Assembly: GCA_965214565.1 (NCBI GenBank) | Contig: OZ243951.1 | Coordinates: forward strand, 1,860,001-1,924,000 | DNA length: 64,000 bases | Direction of reading: 5' to 3' | Origin: VXYK01 sp965214565 | Lineage (GTDB): Bacteria; Actinomycetota; Acidimicrobiia; Acidimicrobiales; Aldehydirespiratoraceae | Part shown: piece by piece, positions 1 to 8,642 of the stretch | Layout of the letters: the number at the start of each line of letters is the position of its first letter | Position numbering within the stretch: position 1 is the first letter of the stretch | The notes under the pieces: model-generated | The model's database searches: none | Seen by the model: only the letters and a program-made list of their open reading frames with translations | What the model was told of the DNA's origin: nothing | Made by a program: the position numbers and the translations under genes

Positions 1-378
1 CGGGTGATACGGCAGCAGCAGCTTGGCTGCGGAAGCCCCGCAGGCTGCGGCGGCCTCGACAGACCAGCCGTCGAGCACTGTGGTCGGCGCAGAACCCAGA
101 TCGCCGAGATAGCCCTGCGCCTCGAGCGCAGCTACGAAACCGACCCCCGACGGCAGGGCTCCGGCGTCTGCGACCTGGGGGATCGAATACTCGGGTTCGA
201 GCATGACCCCGGTGGCGATCGGCGCCAGCTCGCCCACGATGTCCACCTTGAGAGCGGTCAACTCGTCAGCAGAGACAGCATCGAGGTCATCAGGCGACAG
301 GAACTTGCGCAGCGAGTCGCGATGGTCGATCGCCAGCACGCAGAAGCGCCCGTTGTGCGAGATGCCGTCAAGGCTCAT
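1..378 (-). CDS. LacD-like class I aldolase, partial (cut by window edge)
   Basis: The N-terminal 126 codons of an open frame that runs off the left edge. The start AIDHR (residues 16-20), the GVMLEPEY stretch near 57-64 and AAKLLLPY near 117-124 resemble the DeoC/LacD (tagatose-bisphosphate aldolase) family, to which the DUF2090 aldolase domain found fused to some IolC proteins is also related. It is the last visible gene of the inositol operon, just after iolB, so the inferred role is cleavage of 2-deoxy-5-keto-gluconate 6-phosphate to dihydroxyacetone phosphate and malonate semialdehyde. The start ATG at 378 overlaps the stop of a tiny ORF. The catalytic lysine lies outside the window, so activity cannot be judged. 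Confidence 0.8.
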   Translation of the reverse strand, partial: MSLDGISHNGRFCVLAIDHRDSLRKFLSPDDLDAVSADELTALKVDIVGELAPIATGVMLEPEYSIPQVADAGALPSGVGFVAALEAQGYLGDLGSAPTTVLDGWSVEAAAACGASAAKLLLPYHP

Positions 379-404
379 CGCGTGAAGCTCATCGGGAGGC
401 TCAT
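375..404 (-). other. 9-codon mini-ORF bridging iolB and the aldolase
   Basis: The iolB stop overlaps an ATG at 404 (ATGA). The frame reads MSLPMSFTR and stops at a TGA that overlaps the aldolase ATG at 378, again as ATGA. Its first codons (ATG AGC CT) repeat those of the aldolase, which suggests a local duplication of the start region. Seen directly in sequence; whether it is translated is inference. Confidence 0.4.
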
Positions 405-1288
405 GAGGTGACCACCGGCAGACCCCACTCACCCGCGGTCCAGTCGCTCTCGATCCAGGTGTGCTCAGCAGCGAAGCACGGGGGAGTGGCACGCTCGTCG
501 CCCTCGAGCTCACCGGCCAGATAGTTGAGGAAGTACATGTTCGACCCGGGGCACGCCACGGACGTGTGGTAGCCCTTCGGCACCAGCGCGGTGTCTCCGT
601 CGTGGATCACCAGGGTCTCGTCGAAACTCTCGTCGTCACGCCAATTCCGGTGCTGCGCATACCCCTCCGGACGGTCGAGACGGAAGTAGTAGACCTCCTC
701 GAGGTACGGCGATCCGTCGCGACCGTCGTGGCAGTGCGGCGGCCAACCGGACCAGGTCCCCCGCGGCACATAAACCTCATAGAGGATCATCCGTTCGGCA
801 GGCAGCGGCGACGCCAGAGCGTGGACCACCTGACGATGAGCCGCCCCTCCGCCGCGAATCTCGCTGCGCATCTCGTCGGGTCGGATCAGCCGCAAAGGCA
901 GTCTCCCCTCCGCAGGTGCAGAGCCCACGGCGCAGGTGAACGAGCCACTGCTCTCGATGTTGAAATCGACGCCCGGTGGCACGTAGACGATGTGGGGTTT
1001 CTCGGCGAAGACCGAGGAGCGGGCCAACTCGAAGACTTCCCCGCCGGCGTGAACCTGACCGGAACCGCTCAGCGGCACGATCGCGGTCTCTTGACCATCG
1101 ACCGAATCGCCGAACGGAGTGTCAGCGCCAAGTTTATGGATCGAGAAGCTCAAGTAGGTCCAGTTCGCGGTCTCGGGCGTGACCTCGAGGATCCTTCCCG
1201 GGCCGTCGACAGGCCGCACAGGGCCCGATGCGGTGCCGCCGGAAACTGACGAAGAGCTGGCTGATGGTGTTGCCGAAGTAGGGGTCAT
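401..1288 (-). CDS. iolB: 5-deoxy-glucuronate isomerase IolB
   Basis: Isomerises 5-deoxy-D-glucuronate to 2-deoxy-5-keto-D-gluconate, the step after IolD in myo-inositol breakdown. The 295-residue protein is a double cupin of the KduI/IolB family. Likely metal ligands are visible: H185 and H187 in PPHCHD, a glutamate in the LEEVYY stretch (197-198) and H241 in KGYHTS. The start ATG at 1288 overlaps the iolG stop (ATGA) and follows GGAGATC; a longer upstream frame exists but enters iolG. The first ~25 residues are a Ser/Thr/Gly-rich tail not typical of the family. Confidence 0.95.
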   Translation of the reverse strand: MTPTSATPSASSSSVSGGTASGPVRPVDGPGRILEVTPETANWTYLSFSIHKLGADTPFGDSVDGQETAIVPLSGSGQVHAGGEVFELARSSVFAEKPHIVYVPPGVDFNIESSGSFTCAVGSAPAEGRLPLRLIRPDEMRSEIRGGGAAHRQVVHALASPLPAERMILYEVYVPRGTWSGWPPHCHDGRDGSPYLEEVYYFRLDRPEGYAQHRNWRDDESFDETLVIHDGDTALVPKGYHTSVACPGSNMYFLNYLAGELEGDERATPPCFAAEHTWIESDWTAGEWGLPVVTS

Positions 1289-2298
1289 GGTGTGATCTCC
1301 TTGGTCTTGACAGGGCGCCCCTCGTGAAACGAACGCCAAGCGGCCAGCCCCATCACCAGCGGGGCGCGGCCGTCGTGCAGCGTGACCGGCGACGGCGCGC
1401 CGTCGCGGACCATCGCCACGAAATCGGTCCACTCAGCCAGATACGAAGGGATGTAGCGGTCGAGGAAGAAGTACGGGATGGTCGAACCAGCGGAGCCTGT
1501 GGCTGTGCGCTTCGATGTGGTGGTGACACCCGGATTGTCCGACGCCACCATCCCTGCCGAGCCGAACGCCTCAACACGCTGGTCGTAGCCGTACACAGCC
1601 TGACGGCTGTTGTCGATGGTGGTGATCGCGCCGTTCTCGTGGGTCATCACCACCACCACGGTGTCGAGGTCGCCCGCCTCGCCGATAGCCGGATCGACCA
1701 TCACCGCGCCCGTGGCGTAGACCTCCAAGACTTCGCTGCCGGTCACGTACCGGGCCATGTCGAAGTCGTGGATGGTCATGTCCAAGAAGATTCCACCAGA
1801 GCCGTCGATATATGAGACGGGGGGCGGGGCGGGGTCGCGGCTGGTGATCCGCACCATCTGCACCTCGCCTATCTGACCGCTGGCCGCGGTGTCCCGCACC
1901 GCCTTGTGGCTGGCATCGAAACGGCGGTTGAAACCGACCTGCACACTGATCCCGCCGGCCTGGGCCGCAGCGATCCCACGGTCCACCTCGGAGAGGTCGA
2001 GCGAAAGGGGCTTTTCCATGAACACCGGTTTGCCGGCCTTCGCCGCGGCGACCAGAAAGTCGATGTGGGTGTCGGTGGGAGTACACACAGCGACCGCATC
2101 GACGTCGTCGGCGTTGATCAAATCGTCGGGCGACGCCGCGGCGCGGGCACCGAACTCCGCAGCGACACTCTGGGCGCCCTCCTCGAACACGTCGTACACA
2201 CAGGCCAGGGACACGCCCTGCGCCCGACGCGCAATCAACTCCGAGTGCATCTGGCCGATGCGGCCGACTCCAAGTACTCCGACTCGCACGTCGTTCAC
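1285..2298 (-). CDS. iolG: Inositol 2-dehydrogenase (IolG), Gfo/Idh/MocA family
   Basis: NAD-dependent oxidation of myo-inositol to 2-keto-myo-inositol (or a related inositol). The 337-residue protein has the Rossmann motif GVGRIG at 10-15, the EKP catalytic lysine motif at 95-97, and FLDMTIHD at 171-178 carrying the usual catalytic Asp and His (D173, H177). The GTG start at 2298 follows CAGGAGAC and overlaps the stop of a mini-ORF; its stop overlaps iolB. Of the three Gfo/Idh/MocA proteins in the window this one best matches IolG by size, motifs and position next to iolB, but exact substrate is inferred. Confidence 0.88.
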   Translation of the reverse strand: MNDVRVGVLGVGRIGQMHSELIARRAQGVSLACVYDVFEEGAQSVAAEFGARAAASPDDLINADDVDAVAVCTPTDTHIDFLVAAAKAGKPVFMEKPLSLDLSEVDRGIAAAQAGGISVQVGFNRRFDASHKAVRDTAASGQIGEVQMVRITSRDPAPPPVSYIDGSGGIFLDMTIHDFDMARYVTGSEVLEVYATGAVMVDPAIGEAGDLDTVVVVMTHENGAITTIDNSRQAVYGYDQRVEAFGSAGMVASDNPGVTTTSKRTATGSAGSTIPYFFLDRYIPSYLAEWTDFVAMVRDGAPSPVTLHDGRAPLVMGLAAWRSFHEGRPVKTKEITP

Positions 2299-2377
2299 GA
2301 TGTCTCCTGCGGGTTCATGATGGTTCTTTCGGGCGGGTTCACGGTCTCTCCTTGGGGCAGGCCTCTTTCGGGTTCAC
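2295..2377 (-). other. Two chained mini-ORFs (12 and 15 codons) between the oxygenase and iolG
   Basis: The desaturase-Rieske stop overlaps a GTG at 2377 (GTGA) that opens a 12-codon frame, MNPKEACPKERP. Its stop at 2339-2341 overlaps a GTG at 2342 that opens a 15-codon frame, MNPPERTIMNPQETS. The stop of that frame (2295-2297) overlaps the iolG GTG at 2298. Each start is GTG AAC, as in iolG, and each is preceded by an AAGGA- or AGGAG-like stretch. This is a complete stop/start relay across the gap. Translation is not proven. Confidence 0.45.
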
Positions 2378-2392
2378 GATGGTTCCTTCGGG
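2310..2392. repeat. Two near-identical 24-bp copies spanning the oxygenase/iolG junction
   Basis: The copies at 2310-2333 and 2369-2392 differ at two of 24 positions. They carry a ribosome-binding-site-like stretch plus a start triplet on the minus strand, so the repeat is what creates the chained mini-ORFs described at this junction. Confidence 0.75.
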
Positions 2393-3834
2393 TGGTTCGA
2401 GCTGTCCTTGGCTGCCGGCTGGGCGGTGGACAGGTCTGCCACTATCCGCCCCCCGACAACCTCGCAGCGATAGATGTTCAACTGCTCCTTGACGGGTCTG
2501 CGCAACGGTTCGCCGGTTCGCAGATCGAAGCGGCCGTTGTGTTTGGGGCACTCGATGACGCCGTCGAGGACCAGTCCCTCGCCAAGATGGGCCGAGGCGT
2601 GGGTGCAGAGCCCGTCGCTCACCGCGACCTCGGTCTCGCTCAGCCGGTAGAGGGCGTACGTCTGCTCGCCGATGTCGCAACGGCGTGCCCTCCCCACAGC
2701 GATCCCGTCCAGTTCGCCGAGATCGACATGGCCCGCAACCGCCGTCTGAGCCGCTTCGGGAACGATCGGGCCGTGATCGACGAGGCTCAGCGATGCGTCG
2801 GGCACATCGGGAATGCCCCGATCAGGCAGCTCCCAGGACGGGTTCTTCGACTGCTGGCGCAACGCGCCCAGCAATTCCCGGTAAGCCGCGCGTGTGCTGG
2901 GCAGCGCAGGGGGAAGCGAATCTTTGATCTCCTCGTGCAGCGCGGGCAGCGCATGGTAAGGCACGCCCGGGAAGAGGTGGTGCTCGATGTGGTAGTTCAT
3001 GTTGGAGTACAGGAACCTGAACAGGGGGTTCATGTACACCGTGCGGGTATTGAGCCGATGATCGAGCACATCCTCCTGCAGGCCGGCGTGCTGGGTGATT
3101 CCGAAGAACACCACCAGCCAGCCGCCATAGATGGTGGGCAGCCCGACCAGCAGCACCGGCAACGGATGCCACAGGACCAAAGACAGAGCGACTGCCCCGG
3201 CGACGACCGCCACGAAGATCCGGTCCTCGACAATCAGACGGCGATGCTCAGAGGCGGGGATGAAGTCAGCAGCATCAGCATCGATGCGGCCCGCCGCGTG
3301 CTTCGACATCCGCCAGAACATCTTGGGGCCGTTGACGACGTTGGAGAAGGTGAGGGGGAGTGAGCGCATGCTGGGCGGGCGGGGGAAGATGATCTCGGCG
3401 TCGCGTCCCACGATGATCGTGTCTGAGTGATGGCGGTAGTGCGACCAGCGCCACATGGTGGGCTCGCGCCACAACATGAACGAGGCGATGTAGTAGACGA
3501 CGTTGTTTGCAGCGGTGGACCTGAAGGCCGTGCCGTGGCCGCACTCGTGCCAACGGGAGTCGGCAGCCCCCCCATAGAGGGCCCCGTAAACGAACAGCAG
3601 CGGCAGCGAATACCAGGAGAACCAGCTGAGCACGATCACCACAGCCAGGGCGATTGTCCCGCCGAGCCACAACGTGGTGTCGCGCGCAGCACGAGCATTG
3701 CTGCGCGTCATCAACTCAGCGAGTCGATCCTCGTCGATGGGCGGTTTCCACCACGGTGCGCCGGCCAGACCGGCATCGCAGGCGCGCTGGTTCTCCGGCC
3801 CGGCCAGGCTGTAGTCGCGCAGCGTCGCGGTCAC
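2374..3834 (-). CDS. Fused fatty-acid-desaturase-type oxygenase and Rieske ferredoxin (MocD-MocE-like)
   Basis: A 486-residue fusion. Residues ~50-330 are a membrane di-iron desaturase/hydroxylase domain with the three histidine boxes HECGH (96-100), HYRHH (132-136) and HIEHH (282-286), plus H249 and hydrophobic segments near 57-90 and 205-245. Residues ~370-470 are a Rieske [2Fe-2S] domain with CTH (410-412) and CPKH (429-432). In rhizobial rhizopine catabolism MocD and MocE are separate proteins of exactly these two families, thought to remove an O-methyl group. Placement inside an inositol operon makes an O-methyl-inositol demethylase or inositol hydroxylase the best inference. GTG start at 3834 overlaps the SDR stop (GTGA). 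No reductase partner is visible nearby. Confidence 0.88.
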   Translation of the reverse strand: MTATLRDYSLAGPENQRACDAGLAGAPWWKPPIDEDRLAELMTRSNARAARDTTLWLGGTIALAVVIVLSWFSWYSLPLLFVYGALYGGAADSRWHECGHGTAFRSTAANNVVYYIASFMLWREPTMWRWSHYRHHSDTIIVGRDAEIIFPRPPSMRSLPLTFSNVVNGPKMFWRMSKHAAGRIDADAADFIPASEHRRLIVEDRIFVAVVAGAVALSLVLWHPLPVLLVGLPTIYGGWLVVFFGITQHAGLQEDVLDHRLNTRTVYMNPLFRFLYSNMNYHIEHHLFPGVPYHALPALHEEIKDSLPPALPSTRAAYRELLGALRQQSKNPSWELPDRGIPDVPDASLSLVDHGPIVPEAAQTAVAGHVDLGELDGIAVGRARRCDIGEQTYALYRLSETEVAVSDGLCTHASAHLGEGLVLDGVIECPKHNGRFDLRTGEPLRRPVKEQLNIYRCEVVGGRIVADLSTAQPAAKDSSNHPKEPS

Positions 3835-4643
3835 GGTCCGAGCTCGGCGGGCGGAACGGGTGGCTCGCCCGCTCCCTGCACGGACTGATCGAGGTCGATG
3901 ATGGTTCCGCTCATCAACCCGGCCTCGTCGCTGAGCACGAAAGCCATCGTGTTGACAAGCTCTTCGATCGACACCAGACGTCCCCAGGGTCTGGCCGCCG
4001 CGGCGGCTTCGAGCCAGCCGTCGACAGCTCCGTGGTGTCTGCGCTGGGTTGCGTCCTCTCCGGGCGTGTCCATCCAGCCCGGGTTGACCGTGACCACACG
4101 AACCCGGTGCCGCATCAGTTGGTAGGCCAGGTTCTTGGTCATCGTCATCAGCGCACCCTTGGAGACGCAGTAGGCGGTGATGAAAGGCTGCCCGCCGTGA
4201 GCCGAGGTGCTGCCGATATTGACCACCGAGGCCGGGGTTCCGTTGCGCCGGGCGATCCGGGCCACTGCCTGAATCAGCTGGAAGGGTGCTCTGGCGTTGA
4301 CGGCCATCATCGCGTCGAACAACTCGACGCTGGTGTCCCAGACGTCGCCCCGGTCCGTGAGCGCCCCGCAGTTGGCCAGATGGTCGATCCTCCCGAAGCG
4401 CTCGTCGCCGGCACTGATGAGCGCGTCCACCTGCTCCGCGTCGCCGAGGTCGGCCGGCACGAAGATCGCCGGACATCCCTTGGCCTCGAGTTCGTCGCGC
4501 ACCGCGGTTCCCCGCTCGGCGTTGCGCCCCGTCACGACTGCGCCGGCGAGACCCTCTTCAGCCATCCGGTGCAGCAGGGCCTGGCCCACCCCCTGGGTTG
4601 AACCCGTGGCCAGTGCAACCTTGTCGGCGAAACGTTGCGGCAT
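3831..4643 (-). CDS. Short-chain dehydrogenase/reductase in the inositol operon
   Basis: A classical SDR of 270 residues with the cofactor motif TGSTQGVG (13-20), NCGA at 91-94 instead of the usual NNAG, an active-site serine near 145-147 and YCVSK at 158-162. It probably oxidises or reduces a cyclitol or an intermediate of substituted-inositol breakdown; the exact substrate is not readable. The ATG at 4643 overlaps the iolD stop by one base (TGATG); GTG codons at 4646 and 4649 are alternative starts. Its stop overlaps the oxygenase start, so the two are likely translationally coupled. Confidence 0.87.
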   Translation of the reverse strand: MPQRFADKVALATGSTQGVGQALLHRMAEEGLAGAVVTGRNAERGTAVRDELEAKGCPAIFVPADLGDAEQVDALISAGDERFGRIDHLANCGALTDRGDVWDTSVELFDAMMAVNARAPFQLIQAVARIARRNGTPASVVNIGSTSAHGGQPFITAYCVSKGALMTMTKNLAYQLMRHRVRVVTVNPGWMDTPGEDATQRRHHGAVDGWLEAAAAARPWGRLVSIEELVNTMAFVLSDEAGLMSGTIIDLDQSVQGAGEPPVPPAELGP

Positions 4644-6511
4644 CACCACCCCACCCTTTGTGCGGCCTTCCCCTCGTCGAGTTCGGCTCTGGCATCACGG
4701 ATCTCCTGGCGGTTCGAGACCTCGGGAACGCCGACTTCCCACCATGCGCCGCCCTCGGTCCAGTCGTAGGCCGAGGTCTGCAGTGCGATCACGTAGCTGC
4801 GTTCCGCGGCCCTGGCCCGCTCGAACGCCTCGGCCAGTTCAGCCACACTGGAGACCGTCTCGGACTGCGCACCCATCGCTGCGGCGTGGGCTGCGAAATC
4901 GACTCGCAGGTCGCCGACGACTCTCGAATCGGCGATGAGATTGTTGAACGGCACGCCACCCTGATTGGTCTGCAACCGGTTGATGACCGCGAAACCGCCG
5001 TTGTCGCAGACGATGACGATGAGCTTGTGACCAGACAGCACGGAGCTGTAGAGGTCGCTGTTCATCATCATGTAGGAGCCGTCGCCGACGAAGACCACAA
5101 CGTCGCGGTCCGGCAGTGCCATCTTCGCCCCCCAACCCCCGGAGATCTCGTAGCCCATGCACGAATAGCCGTACTCGGCATCAAAGGAGTGCACTGTGTC
5201 GCTGCGCCAGCCGTTGACGAGTTCACCGGGGAACCCGCCCGCCGCGGTCAGCGCATAGGTGCGTTTGTCTGCTGCACGGTCGACGACGCCCACCACCTGC
5301 GCGTAGGTCGGAAGCGTCTGCGATTCAGGAGACGAGGCGGTCTGGGGCGCTGCCAGCTTGTCGATGTAGGCGTGGTACTGGGCGGCTTCGGAGGCACAGG
5401 TCGCTGACCAGGACTCGTCGGCCCGGTAGTCCCTGAGAGCGGCTGACAGTTCGGTCAGTGCTTCGCGGGCGTCGGCCACGAGCGGCACTGACAGGTGTTT
5501 GGTCGCGTCGAAGCGGGCCGTGTTGACACCGATGATCCTGACTTCTTCATTGGCGAACACAGTCCAGGAACCGGTCGCGAAGTCCCCCAGCCGAGTTCCC
5601 AGCGCGAGCACCACATCGGCCTGGGCGGCCAGAGCGTTCGCCGAGGTGCACCCGGTGACGCCGATGGTCCCTGCATGCAGCCGGTGGGACTGCGCCAGAC
5701 TGGTCCGGCCCGCCACCGTCTCCACGACCGGCACGTTGTGGGCCTCGACGAACTCGGCGAGCGCGGCCTCCGCTTCAGACCAGTGAACCCCGCCACCGCT
5801 GATGATCAGCGGTTTATCGGCCTGGCTCAACAGAGCGGCGGCACGAGCCAGTTCCGCGCGGTCAGGTCGGGGCCGGCGAATCTCGTGGACCGTCTCGTCG
5901 AAGAAGCGCACGGGGTAGTCGTAGGCGTCGGCTGCAATGTCCTGGGGCAGCCCGATGAAGGCCGGTCCGCAGTCGCCGGGATCCAGCATCGTGTGCAGGG
6001 CGTGGGGCAGGGCGTGGACGACCTGTGCCGGATGGGTGATGCGGTCCCAGAAACGCACAACCGGTCGGAAGCAGTCGTTGACGGTGGTCGACGGATCTCC
6101 GAACTGTTCCACCTGCTGCAGCACAGGATCGGGGATACGGCTCTGGAAGGTGTCGCCGGCCAACAGCAGCAACGGCATCCGGTTGGCCATGGCGACCGCG
6201 GCGGCTGTCACCATGTTGGTTGCTCCAGGGCCCACAGACGACGTCGCAACCATGATCTGGCGGCGTTTGGAGGCTTTGGCGTAAGCGGTGGCGGCCAGGG
6301 CCATTCCCTGCTCGTTCTGTCCCCGCCAGGTGGGGAAGTCCTCTTTGACCTCCTCGAGGGCGGTGCCCAGACAGGTGACGTTGCCGTGCCCGAAGATGGC
6401 GAACACACCGGGGAATATCGGTTTCGGCTCGTCGTCGATGATGATCTTCTGCGCCATCAAGTACTTGACGATGGCCTGGCTGGCAGTGAGTCGAACAGTT
6501 CTCATCGTCAT
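4643..6511 (-). CDS. iolD: 3D-(3,5/4)-trihydroxycyclohexane-1,2-dione hydrolase IolD
   Basis: Thiamine-diphosphate enzyme that opens the inositol ring, giving 5-deoxy-glucuronate. The 622-residue protein has the acetolactate-synthase three-domain layout: an N-terminal Pyr domain with RGQNEQG (the cofactor-activating glutamate), a central domain, and a C-terminal PP domain with GDGSYMMMNSD near 475 leading to the Asn of the ThDP/Mg motif. The ATG at 6511 overlaps the upstream stop (ATGA) and follows AAGGTGGAG; a longer frame from 6550 lies inside the upstream gene. It is the most diagnostic gene of the operon. Confidence 0.95.
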   Translation of the reverse strand: MTMRTVRLTASQAIVKYLMAQKIIIDDEPKPIFPGVFAIFGHGNVTCLGTALEEVKEDFPTWRGQNEQGMALAATAYAKASKRRQIMVATSSVGPGATNMVTAAAVAMANRMPLLLLAGDTFQSRIPDPVLQQVEQFGDPSTTVNDCFRPVVRFWDRITHPAQVVHALPHALHTMLDPGDCGPAFIGLPQDIAADAYDYPVRFFDETVHEIRRPRPDRAELARAAALLSQADKPLIISGGGVHWSEAEAALAEFVEAHNVPVVETVAGRTSLAQSHRLHAGTIGVTGCTSANALAAQADVVLALGTRLGDFATGSWTVFANEEVRIIGVNTARFDATKHLSVPLVADAREALTELSAALRDYRADESWSATCASEAAQYHAYIDKLAAPQTASSPESQTLPTYAQVVGVVDRAADKRTYALTAAGGFPGELVNGWRSDTVHSFDAEYGYSCMGYEISGGWGAKMALPDRDVVVFVGDGSYMMMNSDLYSSVLSGHKLIVIVCDNGGFAVINRLQTNQGGVPFNNLIADSRVVGDLRVDFAAHAAAMGAQSETVSSVAELAEAFERARAAERSYVIALQTSAYDWTEGGAWWEVGVPEVSNRQEIRDARAELDEGKAAQRVGW

Positions 6512-7683
6512 GACAAGCGCTCCACCTTGATCCATGTGCCGGTCTGACATGATCGCAACCAGGCATCCTGAAAGCTCACGTAGTCGACTGCATCAGCGAA
6601 ACCTGGTTGGTGCTGCTCGCCGCGGGCGACCGCACTCAAGAATTCGTAGTTCTCGATGACCTTGAGGTCTTCGTAGCCGATGCTGTTGGCGTCGCCGGGT
6701 ACGAAATGCCCGTGATACGGGTAACGGTCCCCCGAATAGACCTTGGTGTAGCCGCGCGGAGCGGCGCCTTCGTCGTCGACGATGAAGACATCCATCTCGT
6801 TCATGGTCTCGAGATTCCAGCGCAGCGCGCCTCTGGTTCCGTAGACGTCGAAGGCCATCTGACTCTCAGGCCCGACTATTGAGCGGGACGACTCGAAGGT
6901 GCCGCGGGCGCCGTTCTCGAAGACGACCATGGCCGCTGCGTAGTCTTCGTTGGTGACCTCACCGGTGGGGTCGCCGGGTTTGCCCTGGTCGTAGTGGGTG
7001 CCGTCGGCTGAGGGAAGGGGCCGCTGCTCGATGAACGTCTCCATGGTCCCCATCACGGTGGTTATGGGGCCCACAAGCATGTGCGCCAGATCGACCGCGT
7101 GGCTCATGATGTCCGACGACACGCCGTAGCCGGCCTGGTCGATCAGGTAACGCCATGACAGCGTGCCGAGCCGGTCGCTTCCGTACATCGAGAAGAAGCG
7201 CCCGCGATAGTTGGTGATTTCGCCCAGAGCCCCCGAGTCGATCAGCTCTTTGGCGTGCCGCACCAGCGGTGCCCAGCGGTAGTTGTAGCCCACGCCGGTG
7301 ATGACTTTGGCAGCAACTGCGGCGGCTTCGATTCTCACGGTCTGTTCGGGGGTCCCGCCGACCGGCTTCTCGCAGAAGACGTGTTTGTTGTTCTCTGCTG
7401 CTGCGGTCGTCAACGGTTCGTGCAGCATGTTGGGTGCGGTGACATAGACGACGTCCACCTCGGGATCGGTCACCACGTCTTGCCAGTCGGGGGTCACCCG
7501 CTCGAACCCGACCCCTTCGAGTGCGTCGGTGCGCCTCTGTGCCACGTTGTCGCAGCAGATCACGAGACGGGGGTCAAACTCCCGCTCCGGAAACAGCGAA
7601 GGGACCCGTTTCGCAGAGCGGGAGTGAGCCTGACCCATCCAGCCAAAACCGATTACGCCAATACCGATTGAGGTGCGGGTCAT
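6508..7683 (-). CDS. Gfo/Idh/MocA family oxidoreductase (inositol dehydrogenase-like)
   Basis: A 391-residue NAD(P)-dependent sugar/cyclitol dehydrogenase. It shows GFGWMG near 12-17, CEKP near 105-108 with the catalytic lysine, and SSDIMSHAVD with the Asp/His pair. It is longer than IolG because of extra loops in the C-terminal substrate domain (GDRYPYHGHF region). In the operon it sits between iolD and a hydroxyacid dehydrogenase with 4-base overlaps on both sides. A role on a second inositol isomer (scyllo- or chiro-inositol) or a methylated inositol is plausible but inferred. Confidence 0.87.
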   Translation of the reverse strand: MTRTSIGIGVIGFGWMGQAHSRSAKRVPSLFPEREFDPRLVICCDNVAQRRTDALEGVGFERVTPDWQDVVTDPEVDVVYVTAPNMLHEPLTTAAAENNKHVFCEKPVGGTPEQTVRIEAAAVAAKVITGVGYNYRWAPLVRHAKELIDSGALGEITNYRGRFFSMYGSDRLGTLSWRYLIDQAGYGVSSDIMSHAVDLAHMLVGPITTVMGTMETFIEQRPLPSADGTHYDQGKPGDPTGEVTNEDYAAAMVVFENGARGTFESSRSIVGPESQMAFDVYGTRGALRWNLETMNEMDVFIVDDEGAAPRGYTKVYSGDRYPYHGHFVPGDANSIGYEDLKVIENYEFLSAVARGEQHQPGFADAVDYVSFQDAWLRSCQTGTWIKVERLS

Positions 7684-8642
7684 ATCTGTTGCTCCCTGGA
7701 ATCGTTGGGGACGTTGTAGACCTCCGGGTTGACACAGGTGGCAACGCGGTCGCCGTTGAGAGCAGTCAAGGCGTTGTCGAGAGCGGCGCTGAACATCCGG
7801 CGGCGGCCACGGTCGGTTGCCGAAGCAATGTGGGGGGTGATCATCACGTTGTCGCGGCCCTGCAGCGGATGATCGGTCGGCAGCGGCTCGGGAACGGTCA
7901 CATCCAGGCCCGCACCCGCAATATGGCCCGAATCGAGTGCCTCCACCAGGGCATCCTGGTCGACCACACCTCCCCTTGCGGCGTTGATGAACAGCGAGCC
8001 GCGGCGCATCTTCGCGAAGGCCTCGCGACCGAAGAGTCCGCGGGTCTCGTCGGTCAGCGGACAGTGTGCACTGACCACGTCGCTGCGTTCGAGAACCTCG
8101 TCGAAAGAGACCAGCTCGACGTCCTCGTTGCGGGGGTCGAGGTACGGATCATGGGCGATGACCTCCATCTCGAGGCCCCGCGCGGCTTTGACGACCCGTT
8201 TGCCGATGGGCCCGTAGCCGACCACTCCAAGGGTTCGTTCGGCAAGTTCGATGCCCTCGTTGTCGACGTAGTAGTCGCCGGTATGGCCCCGCAGCCGACG
8301 CTGGTTGGCGCTCAGCGACTTGGCGACATGCAGCAGCAGAGCCATGGTGTGCTCAGCGGTGGAGACCGTCGGCGACTCCGGTGCGTTGCAGACGACGACG
8401 CCGCGTGCCGTGGCAGCTTCGAGGTCGACCGCGTCGAACCCGATGCCGGACCGGGAGATGACTCGGAGCTCGGGGGCGCGGTCCATGAGTGGTCCGTCCC
8501 AGACCACGCCGCTGGCGATCACTCCGCGCGCCTTCGGCAGCGCAGATGCGTCTGGTCCGAGCAGTTCGGCGCGTCCCTCCACCAATTCCTCGAACCCGGG
8601 AGTCAATGTCCGGTCGATGTAGATCGTCGGCAACCTGCTCAT
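7680..8642 (-). CDS. D-isomer-specific 2-hydroxyacid dehydrogenase
   Basis: A 320-residue NAD-dependent dehydrogenase of the SerA/GyaR family. The dinucleotide fold motif is GYGPIG, and the catalytic triad is visible as R in SRSGIG, E in VPEPLP and H in ITPHIAS. It probably interconverts a 2-keto acid and a 2-hydroxy acid; inside this operon it could act on a keto-gluconate-type acid rather than on phosphoglycerate. ATGA overlaps link it to both neighbours. There is no C-terminal ACT domain, so it is not a regulated SerA. Confidence 0.88.
   Translation of the reverse strand: MSRLPTIYIDRTLTPGFEELVEGRAELLGPDASALPKARGVIASGVVWDGPLMDRAPELRVISRSGIGFDAVDLEAATARGVVVCNAPESPTVSTAEHTMALLLHVAKSLSANQRRLRGHTGDYYVDNEGIELAERTLGVVGYGPIGKRVVKAARGLEMEVIAHDPYLDPRNEDVELVSFDEVLERSDVVSAHCPLTDETRGLFGREAFAKMRRGSLFINAARGGVVDQDALVEALDSGHIAGAGLDVTVPEPLPTDHPLQGRDNVMITPHIASATDRGRRRMFSAALDNALTALNGDRVATCVNPEVYNVPNDSREQQI

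Noticed and set aside
1906..3363. 485-codon plus-strand open frame opposite iolG and the oxygenase
   Set aside because: It is antisense to two well-supported genes, has no recognisable domain, and long antisense frames are expected in GC-rich coding DNA.
3835..4476. Upstream extension of the desaturase-Rieske frame to 700 codons
   Set aside because: The extra ~214 codons run inside the SDR gene in another frame; the GTG at 3834 with a GTGA overlap fits the operon style and the family N terminus.
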